Positions 7,048 to 14,940 of a stretch of 45,601 bases of DNA are shown one piece after another (positions within the stretch are counted from its first letter, which is position 1; every line of letters begins with the position of its first letter). The notes beneath the pieces are model-generated. The model had not been told where the DNA came from, made no database searches, and was given only the letters and a program-made list of their open reading frames with translations. The position numbers and the translations under genes are program-made. The stretch is from Myxococcota bacterium (lineage in GTDB: Bacteria > Myxococcota_A > UBA9160 > JAFDET01): the NCBI GenBank assembly GCA_028278065.1, contig JANQFA010000066.1:1-45601 (forward strand), read 5' to 3'.

Positions 7048-8205
7048 TCAGCCCTTCGCCAGCACCAGGGTCGCACCGCTGTGCATCGTGCCGAGGAGAC
7101 CGCCGGTGCCGTGCACGCAGGCGAGCTTCGCATCCGCCACCTGGCGGTCGCCGCACTCGCCGCGCAGCTGCCGCACCGCCTCGATCACGAGGAAGATCCC
7201 GCGCATGCCCGGGTGGTTGGAGGAGAGCCCGCCGCCGTCGGGATTCACCGGAAGGGCCCCACCCAGACGGATGCGTCCTCCCCCCACGAATTCGCCGCCT
7301 TCGCCGGGCTTGCAGAAGCCGAGGTTCTCGAGGGTGGCGAGCACCGTGATCGTGAAGGAGTCGTAGATCGTCGCGAGGTCGATGTCGTCCCGGGCGACTC
7401 CCGCCATGCGGAAGGCCCGCTCGCCCGAATCCCGGGCCGCGATCGTGAGCAGGTCGGGGGCGCCCGTGCCCGTGTGCCAGAGGGCCTCTCCGCAGCCGAG
7501 CATGAGCACGGGCTCGCGAGCCAGGTCCCGAGCGCGCTCGACGCTGGTCACCACGAGGGCTCCTCCCCCATCGCTGATGATGCAGCAGTCGAGCAGGTGC
7601 AGGGGATGCGAGATGATGCGGCTCTCCAGCACGTCGTCCACCGTGATGGGCTTGCGCATCTTGGCGTCGGGGTTCATCGACGCGTGGTGTCGCATGGTGA
7701 CGGCGATCTCGGCGAGCTGCTCGCTCGTCGTGCCGTAGTCGGCCATGTGGCGCTGGGCGACCATGGCGTAGCCCCCGACCGTGGTGAGACCGAAGGGCGC
7801 GCTGAAGCCCGAGGCGGCGTCCCGCCCGCCCCCGAGGCCGGTCCCGATCGCCATCGCGTTGGACGCCGCGGTGCTGCCGTAGAGGACGAGCGCCGTCTCG
7901 CAGAGGCCGGCGTGGATGGCGGCGCCCGCGTGGGCCACGTGCGCCACGAACGAGGAGCCCCCGATGTTGGTCCCGTCCACGTAGCTCGGGTGGAGGTCGA
8001 GGTACTCGGCCAGCTGCACGACGCCCATGGGCCCCATGCCCATCCCCGCCGCGAAGAGCGCGTCCACGTCGCCGATCCCCAGCCCGGCGTCCGCCAGCGC
8101 GCCGCGGGCCGACTCGGCCATGATCTGCCAGTCGCTCTTGTCGGGCGCCCAGCGGGTGGGATGCTCCCAGGCCCCGGCGATCGCGATCCGGCCGGAGAGG
8201 CTCAC
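7048..8205 (-). CDS. Thiolase-like (SCP-x/Ltp2-type) enzyme lacking the nucleophilic Cys
   Basis: 385 residues, GTG start at 8205 with GGAGG 7 nt upstream and a 4-nt overlap (GTGA) with the hydrolase gene. The overall order follows the SCP2-thiolase/lipid-transfer subfamily: D-G-T-N-I-G-G-S-S-F, C-C-I-I-S-D-G-G-G-A, D-S-F-T-I-T, S-S-N-H-P-G-M, and E-A-V-R-Q-L-R-G. Where true thiolases carry the N-terminal catalytic cysteine (C-x-S-G), this protein has G-G-S-S. That argues against acetyl transfer and for a retro-aldol lyase like Ltp2, working with the DUF35 protein encoded next to it. The substrate is probably a bulky branched or steroid-like acyl-CoA; this is inference. Confidence 0.85.
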   Translation of the reverse strand: MSLSGRIAIAGAWEHPTRWAPDKSDWQIMAESARGALADAGLGIGDVDALFAAGMGMGPMGVVQLAEYLDLHPSYVDGTNIGGSSFVAHVAHAGAAIHAGLCETALVLYGSTAASNAMAIGTGLGGGRDAASGFSAPFGLTTVGGYAMVAQRHMADYGTTSEQLAEIAVTMRHHASMNPDAKMRKPITVDDVLESRIISHPLHLLDCCIISDGGGALVVTSVERARDLAREPVLMLGCGEALWHTGTGAPDLLTIAARDSGERAFRMAGVARDDIDLATIYDSFTITVLATLENLGFCKPGEGGEFVGGGRIRLGGALPVNPDGGGLSSNHPGMRGIFLVIEAVRQLRGECGDRQVADAKLACVHGTGGLLGTMHSGATLVLAKG

Positions 8206-9011
8206 GCGAGGCCCTCCAGGAACTTGCGCACCTCCGCCGCCACCTCGTCGGGCTTCTCGAAGTGGACCATGTGACCGGCATCGGGAACGGTGAGTGCGCG
8301 CGCGCCGGCGATCCCCTCGCGGAGTGCGGCTCCGCCCGCCCGCAGCGGCGGGTACTCGTCGGCGCCCCATACCACGAGGGTCGGCACGGTGACCTCGTCG
8401 AGACGCTCGTCGGCGGCCCAGCCGCGCAGCGAGACCATGTCGGAGAGCATCACGCGCGGATCGGTCTTGGCATCCTCCATCCAGCCCTTGTGCACGATCT
8501 CGTCCGGCGTGCTGGGCGAGAAGGCGTCGCGGGTGAACTGCCGGCGCTCCTTCCCTTCCACGACCCGGCGCAGGCCGTCGAGGGCGACGTCGGGGAGGGA
8601 GGGGAACTTCGCCGTGCTGCCGACGATGACGAGTCCGGAGACGAGCTCGGGGCGCGAGAGCGCCAGCTCGAGGACGACCGCCCCGCCCAGGGAGTGGCCG
8701 AGCAGCACGGGGCGCCCGAGCCGCAGCGCCTCGACGAGGCCGGCGACGTGGGCGGCCATCTGGGGGATGCTGGCGAGCCCCTCGACGCCGCCGCTGCGCG
8801 CGTGGGCCGGCAGGGACGGCGCGATCACGCGGTGCGCGTCCTCCAGGCGCTCCATGAGCGGGAGCATCGAGTGGCCGTTGTTCCCCGAGCCGTGGATGCA
8901 CACCAGGGTCCGCCCCAGATCCGTGTCGGGGGGCGCGTCGGGCAGGGTGGTGGGCCCCGTGTGGAAGAGGTGGGTCGCGATCCCACCGACGGTGACGTAC
9001 TTCTCGGGCAC
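8202..9011 (-). CDS. Alpha/beta fold hydrolase
   Basis: 269 residues from GTG 9011; an alternative TTG at 9035 adds eight residues, and neither start has a clear ribosome site. The fold shows L-V-C-I-H-G-S-G (oxyanion), the nucleophile elbow G-H-S-L-G-G, an acid in V-V-W-G-A-D-E and the catalytic histidine in D-A-G-H-M-V-H-F-E-K-P. This is the standard layout of meta-cleavage-product hydrolases, esterases and haloperoxidase-like enzymes. It is the first gene of the leftward operon. A C-C bond or ester hydrolase in ring or side-chain degradation would fit the neighbours. Confidence 0.85.
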   Translation of the reverse strand: MPEKYVTVGGIATHLFHTGPTTLPDAPPDTDLGRTLVCIHGSGNNGHSMLPLMERLEDAHRVIAPSLPAHARSGGVEGLASIPQMAAHVAGLVEALRLGRPVLLGHSLGGAVVLELALSRPELVSGLVIVGSTAKFPSLPDVALDGLRRVVEGKERRQFTRDAFSPSTPDEIVHKGWMEDAKTDPRVMLSDMVSLRGWAADERLDEVTVPTLVVWGADEYPPLRAGGAALREGIAGARALTVPDAGHMVHFEKPDEVAAEVRKFLEGLA

Positions 9012-9070
9012 GGCCGGCCCAGGGTACCGGCGCAATCAGACGTGCGCACCTGCGCTCCTCGTAGACGCGC

Positions 9071-9082
9071 TATGCTCCGGCC
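9071..9082 (+). promoter_or_regulatory. TATGCT -10 box upstream of ATG 9083
   Basis: TATGCT (9071-9076) followed by 6 nt and ATG 9083 repeats the leaderless pattern seen at 1401, 15961 and 18187. It could drive the short ORF at 9083 and the MFS gene downstream. Confidence 0.4.
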
Positions 9083-9163
9083 ATGCTCGCGCGTTTCGAG
9101 TGGACCTGGCTCGTCGTTCTCGCCTCCAAGCCGGAGGTGGGAGTGGGGTCCCTCGGCCGCTAG
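9083..9163 (+). CDS. Possible 26-residue leader peptide upstream of MFS gene
   Basis: ATG 9083 sits exactly 6 nt after a TANNNT box and opens a 26-codon frame (starts MLARFEWTWLVVLASK) ending in TAG 9161-9163. I do not recognise it. It could be a leaderless short peptide, a truncated gene start, or chance. The MFS gene begins about 95 nt further on, and the stretch between holds no other signal I can support apart from the GGAG before the MFS start. Confidence 0.3.
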   Translation: MLARFEWTWLVVLASKPEVGVGSLGR

Positions 9164-9260
9164 CGCGCTCAACCGACCCTCTCCCGCCGTACCGGCCGGA
9201 GAGAGTCGTCGCGTCCCGGGACGCCCGAATCCTCCGGCCGCCGGCGAGTCGGAGTAGATG

Positions 9261-10436
9261 ATGGCGTCTCTCTTCACCCGCGGATTCGTCGCCCTGCTGG
9301 CGGCGCAGGCCTGCTTCGGCTTCTCGTTCTCGTCCTTCTTCCTGCTGCCCAAGTTCATGACCACCGAGCTGGGCGCGGGACCCGACGAGATCGGGCGCGT
9401 CACCGGTGCCTTCTATGTGACCGCGGTCCTGCTCGGTCCCCTGATGGGATCGGTGGTGGACCGGCGCGGGCGCCGCGTCTGGCTCACGGCCGGCGCCCTG
9501 CTGATGGCGGCGGTCTCGGCGGCGTACGTGGCCGTCGACGAGGTGGGCCCCCTCCTCTACGCGCTGCGCACCCTCCAGGGGGTCGCCTTCGCCATGGCCT
9601 TCGTGGCGGGATCGGCGCTGGCCGTCGACGAGGCGCCGCCCGAGCGCCTCGCCCTCGCGCTCGGGATCTTCGGCCTGACCATGCTGTCCAACAACGCGAT
9701 CGCCCCGGTGCTGGTGGAGGAGATCGCGGGCCGCTCGGGCTGGGCGCCCGCCTTCCTGGCAGCGGCGGGCGTGGCGCTGCTCTCGGCCGCTCTCTCGCTC
9801 CGCATCCGCGAGCGCCCGCGACCGCCTGCCGGCGAGCCCATCCCCACCCTCGCGGAGATGGTCAAGCGCCCCGGGGCGCTGCGGACCGGCGCCGTCATCG
9901 CACTGGCGGGTGCAGCGTTCGGCGCGATGTTCACCTTTCCCCAGCCCTTCGCGATCGAGGCTGGGGCCGAGCGCGTCCAGAGCTTCTTCATCGCCTACAC
10001 GGCGGCCGCGCTCAGCGCGCGACTGGCGATCGGACCCTTCACGGACCGCCTGGGACGCCGCCGCGTGTCGATGGTGGCGCTCTTCCTGTACGGGGTGTCC
10101 ACGGCCGGGGCGATGGCGATCGATCGGATCGGCCTGGCGCCGATCGGCGCCGCCTTCGGATTCGCGCACGGGATCTTCTATCCCACCTTCAACGCCCTGG
10201 CGGTCGAGGACGTCGGCGAGAACGAGCGCGGCAAGGCGATGGCGCTCTTCAACGGGATGTTCAACGTCGGCTACGCCCTGGGGGTCTTCGGCCTGGGCAT
10301 GCTGGCGGAACGCGCCGGCTACCCGCCGGTGTTCGCGGTAGGTGCGGCGGCGGCGTTCACGGGGCTGGCCGTGCTGGCGTCTGGCCGCTCGCGTAGCCGG
10401 CCACGGCTTCCAGCTCCGACTCCGAGAGGAGCGTGA
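9261..10436 (+). CDS. MFS transporter
   Basis: 391 residues from ATG 9261; another ATG directly before it (9258) is possible, but GGAG at 9251-9254 is better spaced for the second. Twelve hydrophobic segments are visible, with the major-facilitator loop 2-3 motif D-R-R-G-R-R near residue 70 and its repeat D-R-L-G-R-R-R in the second half. The central loop (after RIRERPRPP) is short. Substrate unknown; an exporter of small molecules or an MFS of the YcaD/arabinose-efflux type is likely. Its last 80 nt overlap the end of the convergent crp-like gene. Confidence 0.85.
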   Translation: MASLFTRGFVALLAAQACFGFSFSSFFLLPKFMTTELGAGPDEIGRVTGAFYVTAVLLGPLMGSVVDRRGRRVWLTAGALLMAAVSAAYVAVDEVGPLLYALRTLQGVAFAMAFVAGSALAVDEAPPERLALALGIFGLTMLSNNAIAPVLVEEIAGRSGWAPAFLAAAGVALLSAALSLRIRERPRPPAGEPIPTLAEMVKRPGALRTGAVIALAGAAFGAMFTFPQPFAIEAGAERVQSFFIAYTAAALSARLAIGPFTDRLGRRRVSMVALFLYGVSTAGAMAIDRIGLAPIGAAFGFAHGIFYPTFNALAVEDVGENERGKAMALFNGMFNVGYALGVFGLGMLAERAGYPPVFAVGAAAAFTGLAVLASGRSRSRPRLPAPTPRGA

Positions 10437-11094
10437 TGACGCCACGCTGGCTTCTCACGATGCCGGCGTCCTCCCAGGCTCGCATCTGCTTGTTCACGCT
10501 CTCGCGGCTGGTCCCGACCATGGTGCCGAGCTCCTGCTGGGAGAGCCGCATCTCGATGCGCACACCGCCGTCGTCCGCCGGCTCACCGTACTGATCGGCC
10601 AGGGAGAGGAGCTTCTTCGCCAGCCGGGCCGGAAGCCCGAGGAAGACCGTGTCCTCCATCTGCTCCGAGAGCCGCCGGACCCGCTCCGCCAGCACGCCGA
10701 GCAGGTGGATCGCGGCCTCGGGGTTTCGCTTGAGGAACGGGATGAAGTCGCGCCGGTCGAGGCTGAGCAGCTCGACATCGTCGACGGCGGTCATCGTGGC
10801 GGTCCGCTCGCCTCCCGCGAAGAGCGCCAGCTCGCCGCAGACCTCGCCCGGATTCATGATGGTGAACTGGACGTCCCCTCCCTCCACGGAGCTGGTCACC
10901 GCGCGCAGCCGCCCCTTCACGATCACCCACACCTGGGTGCCCTCGTCGCCCTTGTGGCAGAGCTCCTCCTTGGGCGCCAGACGGCGCGTGTGGGTGACCT
11001 CCGCCAGGTCGTCCAGCTGGCGTGGATCCAGACCGGCGAAGGCGGGAACCCGCGCGAGGATCTCCCTGCGTGCCGTGGCTTCGGGCGTGGCCAT
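10357..11094 (-). CDS. CRP/FNR family transcription regulator
   Basis: 245 residues. The N-terminal cyclic-nucleotide domain (residues ~15-130) keeps the phosphate-binding cassette G-E-L-A...E-R-T-A-T at 87-100. That matches cAMP-type binders (E-R-S/T-A), and there is no FNR cysteine set. A long dimer helix follows, then a winged HTH. The recognition helix S-R-E-S-V-N-K (196-202) keeps the Arg-Glu pair that reads TGTGA in CRP, with Lys in place of Arg185. The gene lies 17 nt after the P450 gene, in the same direction. A TGTGA-N6-TCACA operator occurs upstream of that P450 gene, so autoregulation is plausible. Confidence 0.9.
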   Translation of the reverse strand: MATPEATARREILARVPAFAGLDPRQLDDLAEVTHTRRLAPKEELCHKGDEGTQVWVIVKGRLRAVTSSVEGGDVQFTIMNPGEVCGELALFAGGERTATMTAVDDVELLSLDRRDFIPFLKRNPEAAIHLLGVLAERVRRLSEQMEDTVFLGLPARLAKKLLSLADQYGEPADDGGVRIEMRLSQQELGTMVGTSRESVNKQMRAWEDAGIVRSQRGVITLLSESELEAVAGYASGQTPARPAP

Positions 11095-11111
11095 GCGGCC
11101 GAGACTCTAGC

Positions 11112-12305
11112 TCAGTCGGCGAAGACGACGGGACAGCGCTCCAGGGCGCGGAGGAGCAGGGACGGACGCCACACCGGGCCCTCGCGTCCGAGCCGCAGAC
11201 GGGGGAAGCGGCGCACCAGCATGCGCAGGGCGAGCTGTGCCTGCACCCGGGTGAGGGAGGCGCCGACGAAGGCGTGTGGGCCGGAGCCGAAGGACAGGTG
11301 CGGCGGCCCGGAACGCCTGATCTCGAACGAATCGGGATCGTCGAAGAGCTCGGGATCGCGGTTGGCGGCCCCCAGCATGATGAGCACGATGCGGCCCGCC
11401 TCGACCGGGAACCCCCGGATGCAGAGATCCTCGGCTGCGATCCGGGTCGCGATCTGGAAGGGCGAGTCCCAGCGCAGGCACTCCTCCACGGCACCGACCG
11501 CCAGCGCGGGATCGGCGCGCAGGAGGTCCGCCTGCTCGGGGTGGGTGGCCAGCGCCAGTGCGCCACTTCCGATCACGGCCTCGCTGCCCCGACAGCCGAC
11601 GATCAGGTGCTGCAGGCAGAAGGTCACCAGCTCTTCGTCCGAGAGCGGCGCGTCCCCGGAGCCGCCGTCGATCAGGGAAGATAGGAGGTCGCCGCCCGGG
11701 CTCGCGCGCAGCCGTCGGACGTGCTCCTCGAAGTAGACCCAGAGGGCCTCGGCCGCGGCGTCGCAGCGCTCGAGCCCCTCGGGCGTCAGGCGGGCGGGCT
11801 CCAGCATCGCGGCCGCCGGCGGGGTCCACTCGCGAAGCAGCGAGCACTCCTCCGGGGGGACGCCCAGCAGCTCGGCGGCCGAGAGCACGGCCACGGGAAA
11901 CGCGAAGTCGTCCACCACGTCCATGGCGCCCTTGTCCTCGGCCCGATCCAGCGCCGCTCCTACCAGCGCCGCAACGGCGGGACGCAGCCCCTGAGCCGCC
12001 ACGGGCGAGCACGCGCTCGACACGATGCGACGCAGCCGAGTCGGCTCGTGGGGATCGAGGAAGCGGAGCAGCCCGGGCAGGATGCGCGCGGCCGGACCGC
12101 TCCCGAGCTGGGGTGTCGCCCAGCGGTGGCTGGGCGGCAGCTTCAGGCGCGGATCCCGGAAGGCCCGCAGGCAGTCCTCGTAGCCGGTCACCAGGCACGC
12201 CTCAGGCCCCTGGGTCATCGCCACGGCCACGGCCCCCTTCTCGCGGATGCGCGCGTAGGTGGGATAGGGATCCGCGAGAAACTGCGGGTCTCTGGGGTCG
12301 AGCAT
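11112..12305 (-). CDS. Cytochrome P450-family protein lacking the heme-thiolate cysteine
   Basis: 397 residues, with GGGAGG upstream of ATG 12305. Bacterial P450 landmarks are in order: helix C H-E-P-T-R-L-R-R (86-93), helix K E-x-x-R (275-278, followed by W-D-S-P-F), and the heme loop F-G-S-G-P-H-A-F-V-G (339-348). In the loop the invariant axial Cys is Phe346 (codon TTC at 11268-11270). The I-helix A-G-x-x-T-T motif is also degraded (G-C-R-G-S, 237-241). ORF length and the rest of the fold are intact. It may be a non-catalytic P450 homologue, like the DnrQ/EryCII-type partners, or have a single-base change from TGC or TGT. It is upstream of the CRP-family gene in the same operon. Confidence 0.85.
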   Translation of the reverse strand: MLDPRDPQFLADPYPTYARIREKGAVAVAMTQGPEACLVTGYEDCLRAFRDPRLKLPPSHRWATPQLGSGPAARILPGLLRFLDPHEPTRLRRIVSSACSPVAAQGLRPAVAALVGAALDRAEDKGAMDVVDDFAFPVAVLSAAELLGVPPEECSLLREWTPPAAAMLEPARLTPEGLERCDAAAEALWVYFEEHVRRLRASPGGDLLSSLIDGGSGDAPLSDEELVTFCLQHLIVGCRGSEAVIGSGALALATHPEQADLLRADPALAVGAVEECLRWDSPFQIATRIAAEDLCIRGFPVEAGRIVLIMLGAANRDPELFDDPDSFEIRRSGPPHLSFGSGPHAFVGASLTRVQAQLALRMLVRRFPRLRLGREGPVWRPSLLLRALERCPVVFAD

Positions 12306-12354
12306 CGGGCGGGCCTCCCCAGGAACAGGATCGGGCAGACGCAGCCACCCAACC

Positions 12355-12370
12355 TGTGAAGCAGTTCACA
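12355..12370. promoter_or_regulatory. CRP-type operator TGTGA-N6-TCACA
   Basis: TGTGAAGCAGTTCACA matches the CRP consensus TGTGA-N6-TCACA exactly, with six-base perfect arms. It lies between the divergent P450 (start 12305) and DUF3604 (start 12401) genes. Its right half TTCACA (12365-12370) is also the best -35 match for a promoter whose -10 is TAGCCT (12387-12392, 16-nt spacer). Binding should therefore block the DUF3604 promoter while being placed to act on the P450-crp side. A CCCCCGCGGGGG palindrome (12371-12382) adjoins it. The regulator gene is at 10357-11094. Confidence 0.7.
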
Positions 12371-12386
12371 CCCCCGCGGGGGCTGC

Positions 12387-12400
12387 TAGCCTGTGCCGCC
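12387..12400 (+). promoter_or_regulatory. Promoter -10 TAGCCT of the DUF3604 gene
   Basis: TAGCCT (12387-12392) lies 8 nt before ATG 12401, with TTCACA 16 nt upstream of it as -35. No Shine-Dalgarno sequence is present, so the message is probably leaderless or nearly so. Confidence 0.45.
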
Positions 12401-14242
12401 ATGCTCCGACTCGCTCCTGCGGGCCTGCTCGCGCTCCTCGTTCCGGCCCTCGCCGCCGCGGCGCCGTGCCCCGACCACGACCCCCTGCGACGACCCTTCT
12501 TCGGCGACCTCCACGTCCACACGGCCTTCTCCCACGACGCCGCCACCCAGGCCACCCGCACGCTCCCCGCCGACGCCTATCGCTTCGCCCGCGGCGCGGC
12601 GCTGGGCATCCAGCCCTGGGACGCGGACGGGCGTCCGCTGCGCACCGTCCAGCTCGAACGGCCCCTGGACTTCGCCGCCGTCACCGACCACGCCGAGCTG
12701 CTCGGGGAGGTACACGCCTGCGTCACGCCCGGCGCCCCCGGTCACGACTCCATCGTGTGCCGCATCCACCGGCGCTGGCCGCGCGCCTCGTTCTTCGTGA
12801 TGAACACGCACGTGGCGCGCGGGACCGGCTCGCGCATGGGATTCTGCGGCGACGGCGGCGAGCACTGCCTGGACGCCGCCCTCGCGCCCTGGACCGAGAT
12901 CCGCACGGCCGCGCGTGCCGCGAACGATGCCTGCGCGTTCACCGCGTTCGTCGGCTACGAGTGGACCGCCTCGGTCGTCGGCGACAACCTCCACCGCAAC
13001 GTCATCTTCGCCGACGACTCGGTCCCCTCCCTCCCGGCCAGCTACTACGAGGCCACCTCACCCCCCGCGCTGTGGGAGGCGCTGCGCAGCGGCTGCACCG
13101 AGGCCGGCACGGGTTGCGACGCGATCGTCATCCCCCACAACTCGAACCTCTCGGCGGGACGCATGTTCCACCTCGAGGAGGGAATCCGCGCCGAGGACGC
13201 CCGCAGGCGCGCCCGGTTCGAGAGCCTGATCGAAGTGATGCAGCACAAGGGCGACTCCGAGTGCCTGGGGACGCCGGACGCCGCCGACGAGGAGTGCCTT
13301 TTCGAGCAGCTTCCCTTCGACACCTTCCGGGGACGCTTCGTCCCCTTCCTGGAGGAGCCTCCCCGCCGCGAGGACACCACGCGCCACGCCCTGGGCCTGG
13401 GCCTCCTGCAGCAGGTCCGGATCGGAGCCAACCCGTTCAAGTTCGGACAGATCGCCAGCACCGACACCCATCTCGGGACGCCCGGACTGGTGGCGGAGAA
13501 GGGCTATCCCGGTCACGGAGGTGCCGGCGCGCCCTCGCCGGACGCCCTGCCCGAGCGCTTTCCCGACGACCTCTTCTTCAACCCGGGCGGACTGGCGGTG
13601 GCCTGGGCCGAGGAGAACACGCGGGCTTCGATCTTCGCTGCGCTGCGTCGCCGCGAGGTGTACGGAACCAGCGGGCCGAGGCTGACCGTGCGTCTCTTCG
13701 CCGGGCGCGACCTCCCGGCTGACGCCTGCCAGCGCCCCGACTTCGCCGCGCTCGGATACGCACACGGCGTTCCCATGGGCGGCGACCTGCCGCCGGGCGA
13801 GGGTGCACCGGCACTCGCGGTGTCCGCCCTGCGCGATCCGCTCGGCGCGCCGCTCGAGCGCATCCAGATCGTGAAGGGCTGGGTGGAGGACGGCTCCGCG
13901 CGCGAGCGCGTCTTCGACGTGGCGGGTGGCCAGGGGGAGGGAGCCGACGCCCTGTGCCGCGTCTGGCGCGATCCCGACTTCGACCCGGACACTCCGGCCT
14001 GGTGGTACGCGCGGGTCCTCCAGCGACCCACTCCTCGCTGGCACACCTGGGTGTGCCGCGCCCGCGGCCTCGACTGCTCGGAGCTCGCGGTTCCCGACAC
14101 GACGCGGGAGCGCGCCTGGACGTCGCCGGTCTGGTGGACCCCGGCGTCGAATGCCGACGGCTCCGGCTGGACGGGCACCGCTTCGGACGGGAATGCCCTC
14201 TCCGGACGAGCAGCGCGTGCGACGACGCAGGGCTCTCGCTAG
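12401..14242 (+). CDS. Secreted DUF3604 (PHP-like) protein
   Basis: 613 residues starting at ATG 12401, which begins a Sec signal (MLRLAPAGLLALLVPALAAAA). The DUF3604 order is clear: F-F-G-D-L-H-V-H-T (H38, H40 as PHP-type metal ligands), R-P-L-D-F-A-A-V-T-D-H-A-E, a central V-G-Y-E-W-T, I-P-H-N-S-N, a late S-T-D-T-H-L-G, and R-R-E-V-Y-G-T-S-G-P-R. Cysteines are numerous, as expected for an exported protein. The molecular role of DUF3604 is not established; metal-dependent phosphoester or ester hydrolysis is inferred from the PHP-like motifs. Its stop codon overlaps the aat stop in a shared CTAG. Confidence 0.85.
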   Translation: MLRLAPAGLLALLVPALAAAAPCPDHDPLRRPFFGDLHVHTAFSHDAATQATRTLPADAYRFARGAALGIQPWDADGRPLRTVQLERPLDFAAVTDHAELLGEVHACVTPGAPGHDSIVCRIHRRWPRASFFVMNTHVARGTGSRMGFCGDGGEHCLDAALAPWTEIRTAARAANDACAFTAFVGYEWTASVVGDNLHRNVIFADDSVPSLPASYYEATSPPALWEALRSGCTEAGTGCDAIVIPHNSNLSAGRMFHLEEGIRAEDARRRARFESLIEVMQHKGDSECLGTPDAADEECLFEQLPFDTFRGRFVPFLEEPPRREDTTRHALGLGLLQQVRIGANPFKFGQIASTDTHLGTPGLVAEKGYPGHGGAGAPSPDALPERFPDDLFFNPGGLAVAWAEENTRASIFAALRRREVYGTSGPRLTVRLFAGRDLPADACQRPDFAALGYAHGVPMGGDLPPGEGAPALAVSALRDPLGAPLERIQIVKGWVEDGSARERVFDVAGGQGEGADALCRVWRDPDFDPDTPAWWYARVLQRPTPRWHTWVCRARGLDCSELAVPDTTRERAWTSPVWWTPASNADGSGWTGTASDGNALSGRAARATTQGSR

Positions 14243-14940
14243 GCGGGCGCCGCGAGGGGGTCGATCTCGAAGCACCAGCGGCCGCGGCGCGGGGGCCGCT
14301 CGAGGCTCTCGGCGAGCCGCGCCAGGAAGCGGGCGCGCGGCCAGGCCTCCGCACCCAGGCGCTCGACGTGCTCGGTGTGCACCTGGCAGTCCAGGAAGTC
14401 GAAGCCCCAGTCGCGCATCTGCAGGAGGAGCGCGATCAGCGCGACCTTGGACGCACCCGGCACCAGGGTGAACATCGATTCGCCGAAGAAGGCGCCCCCC
14501 AGCGACACGCCGTAGACACCGCCCACGAGCCCGCCTCCCGAACGCGCCTCCACCGAGTGGGCCCAGCCCCGGTCGTGCAGTCGCAGGTAGGCCGCCTCCA
14601 TGTCCGGGGTGATCCAGGTTCCGTCCTGGCCGGGCCGCTCGATGGCAGCGCAGGCACGGATCACTGCCGGGAAGTCGCGGTCCATCTCGAGCTCGAGCTC
14701 GCTGCCGGCCAGCGCGCGCCGCGCCGAGCGATCGATGCGCAGCCGCGCCGGCTCGATCACCCAGCGCGGGTCGGGCGAGAACCAGAGCGGCGGGCTCCCC
14801 TGCCAGGGGAAGATCCCGTTCGAGTACGCCAGCAGCAGCCGCTCGGGCGAGAGATCTCCGCCCACCGCGAGGAGCCCGTCCTCCTCCGCCTCCTCCGGGT
14901 CCGGAAAAGCCAGCGATCGCCCCAACCGGTAGACCGTCAT
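14239..14940 (-). CDS. aat: Leucyl/phenylalanyl-tRNA--protein transferase
   Basis: 233 residues, the usual Aat length. It begins F-P-D-P-E-E and G-L-L-A-V-G-G-D-L-S-P-E-R-L-L-L-A-Y-S-N-G-I-F-P-W, then W-F-S-P-D-P-R, G-T-W-I-T-P-D-M, H-S-V-E, G-G-V-Y-G-V-S-L-G-G-A-F-F-G-E-S-M-F and the C-terminal D-C-Q-V-H-T-E-H motif. The enzyme adds Leu or Phe to N-terminal Lys/Arg to feed the N-end rule pathway (ClpS/ClpAP). The start overlaps the alcohol dehydrogenase stop (ATGA), so the two are co-transcribed; a functional link is not obvious. Confidence 0.95.
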   Translation of the reverse strand: MTVYRLGRSLAFPDPEEAEEDGLLAVGGDLSPERLLLAYSNGIFPWQGSPPLWFSPDPRWVIEPARLRIDRSARRALAGSELELEMDRDFPAVIRACAAIERPGQDGTWITPDMEAAYLRLHDRGWAHSVEARSGGGLVGGVYGVSLGGAFFGESMFTLVPGASKVALIALLLQMRDWGFDFLDCQVHTEHVERLGAEAWPRARFLARLAESLERPPRRGRWCFEIDPLAAPA

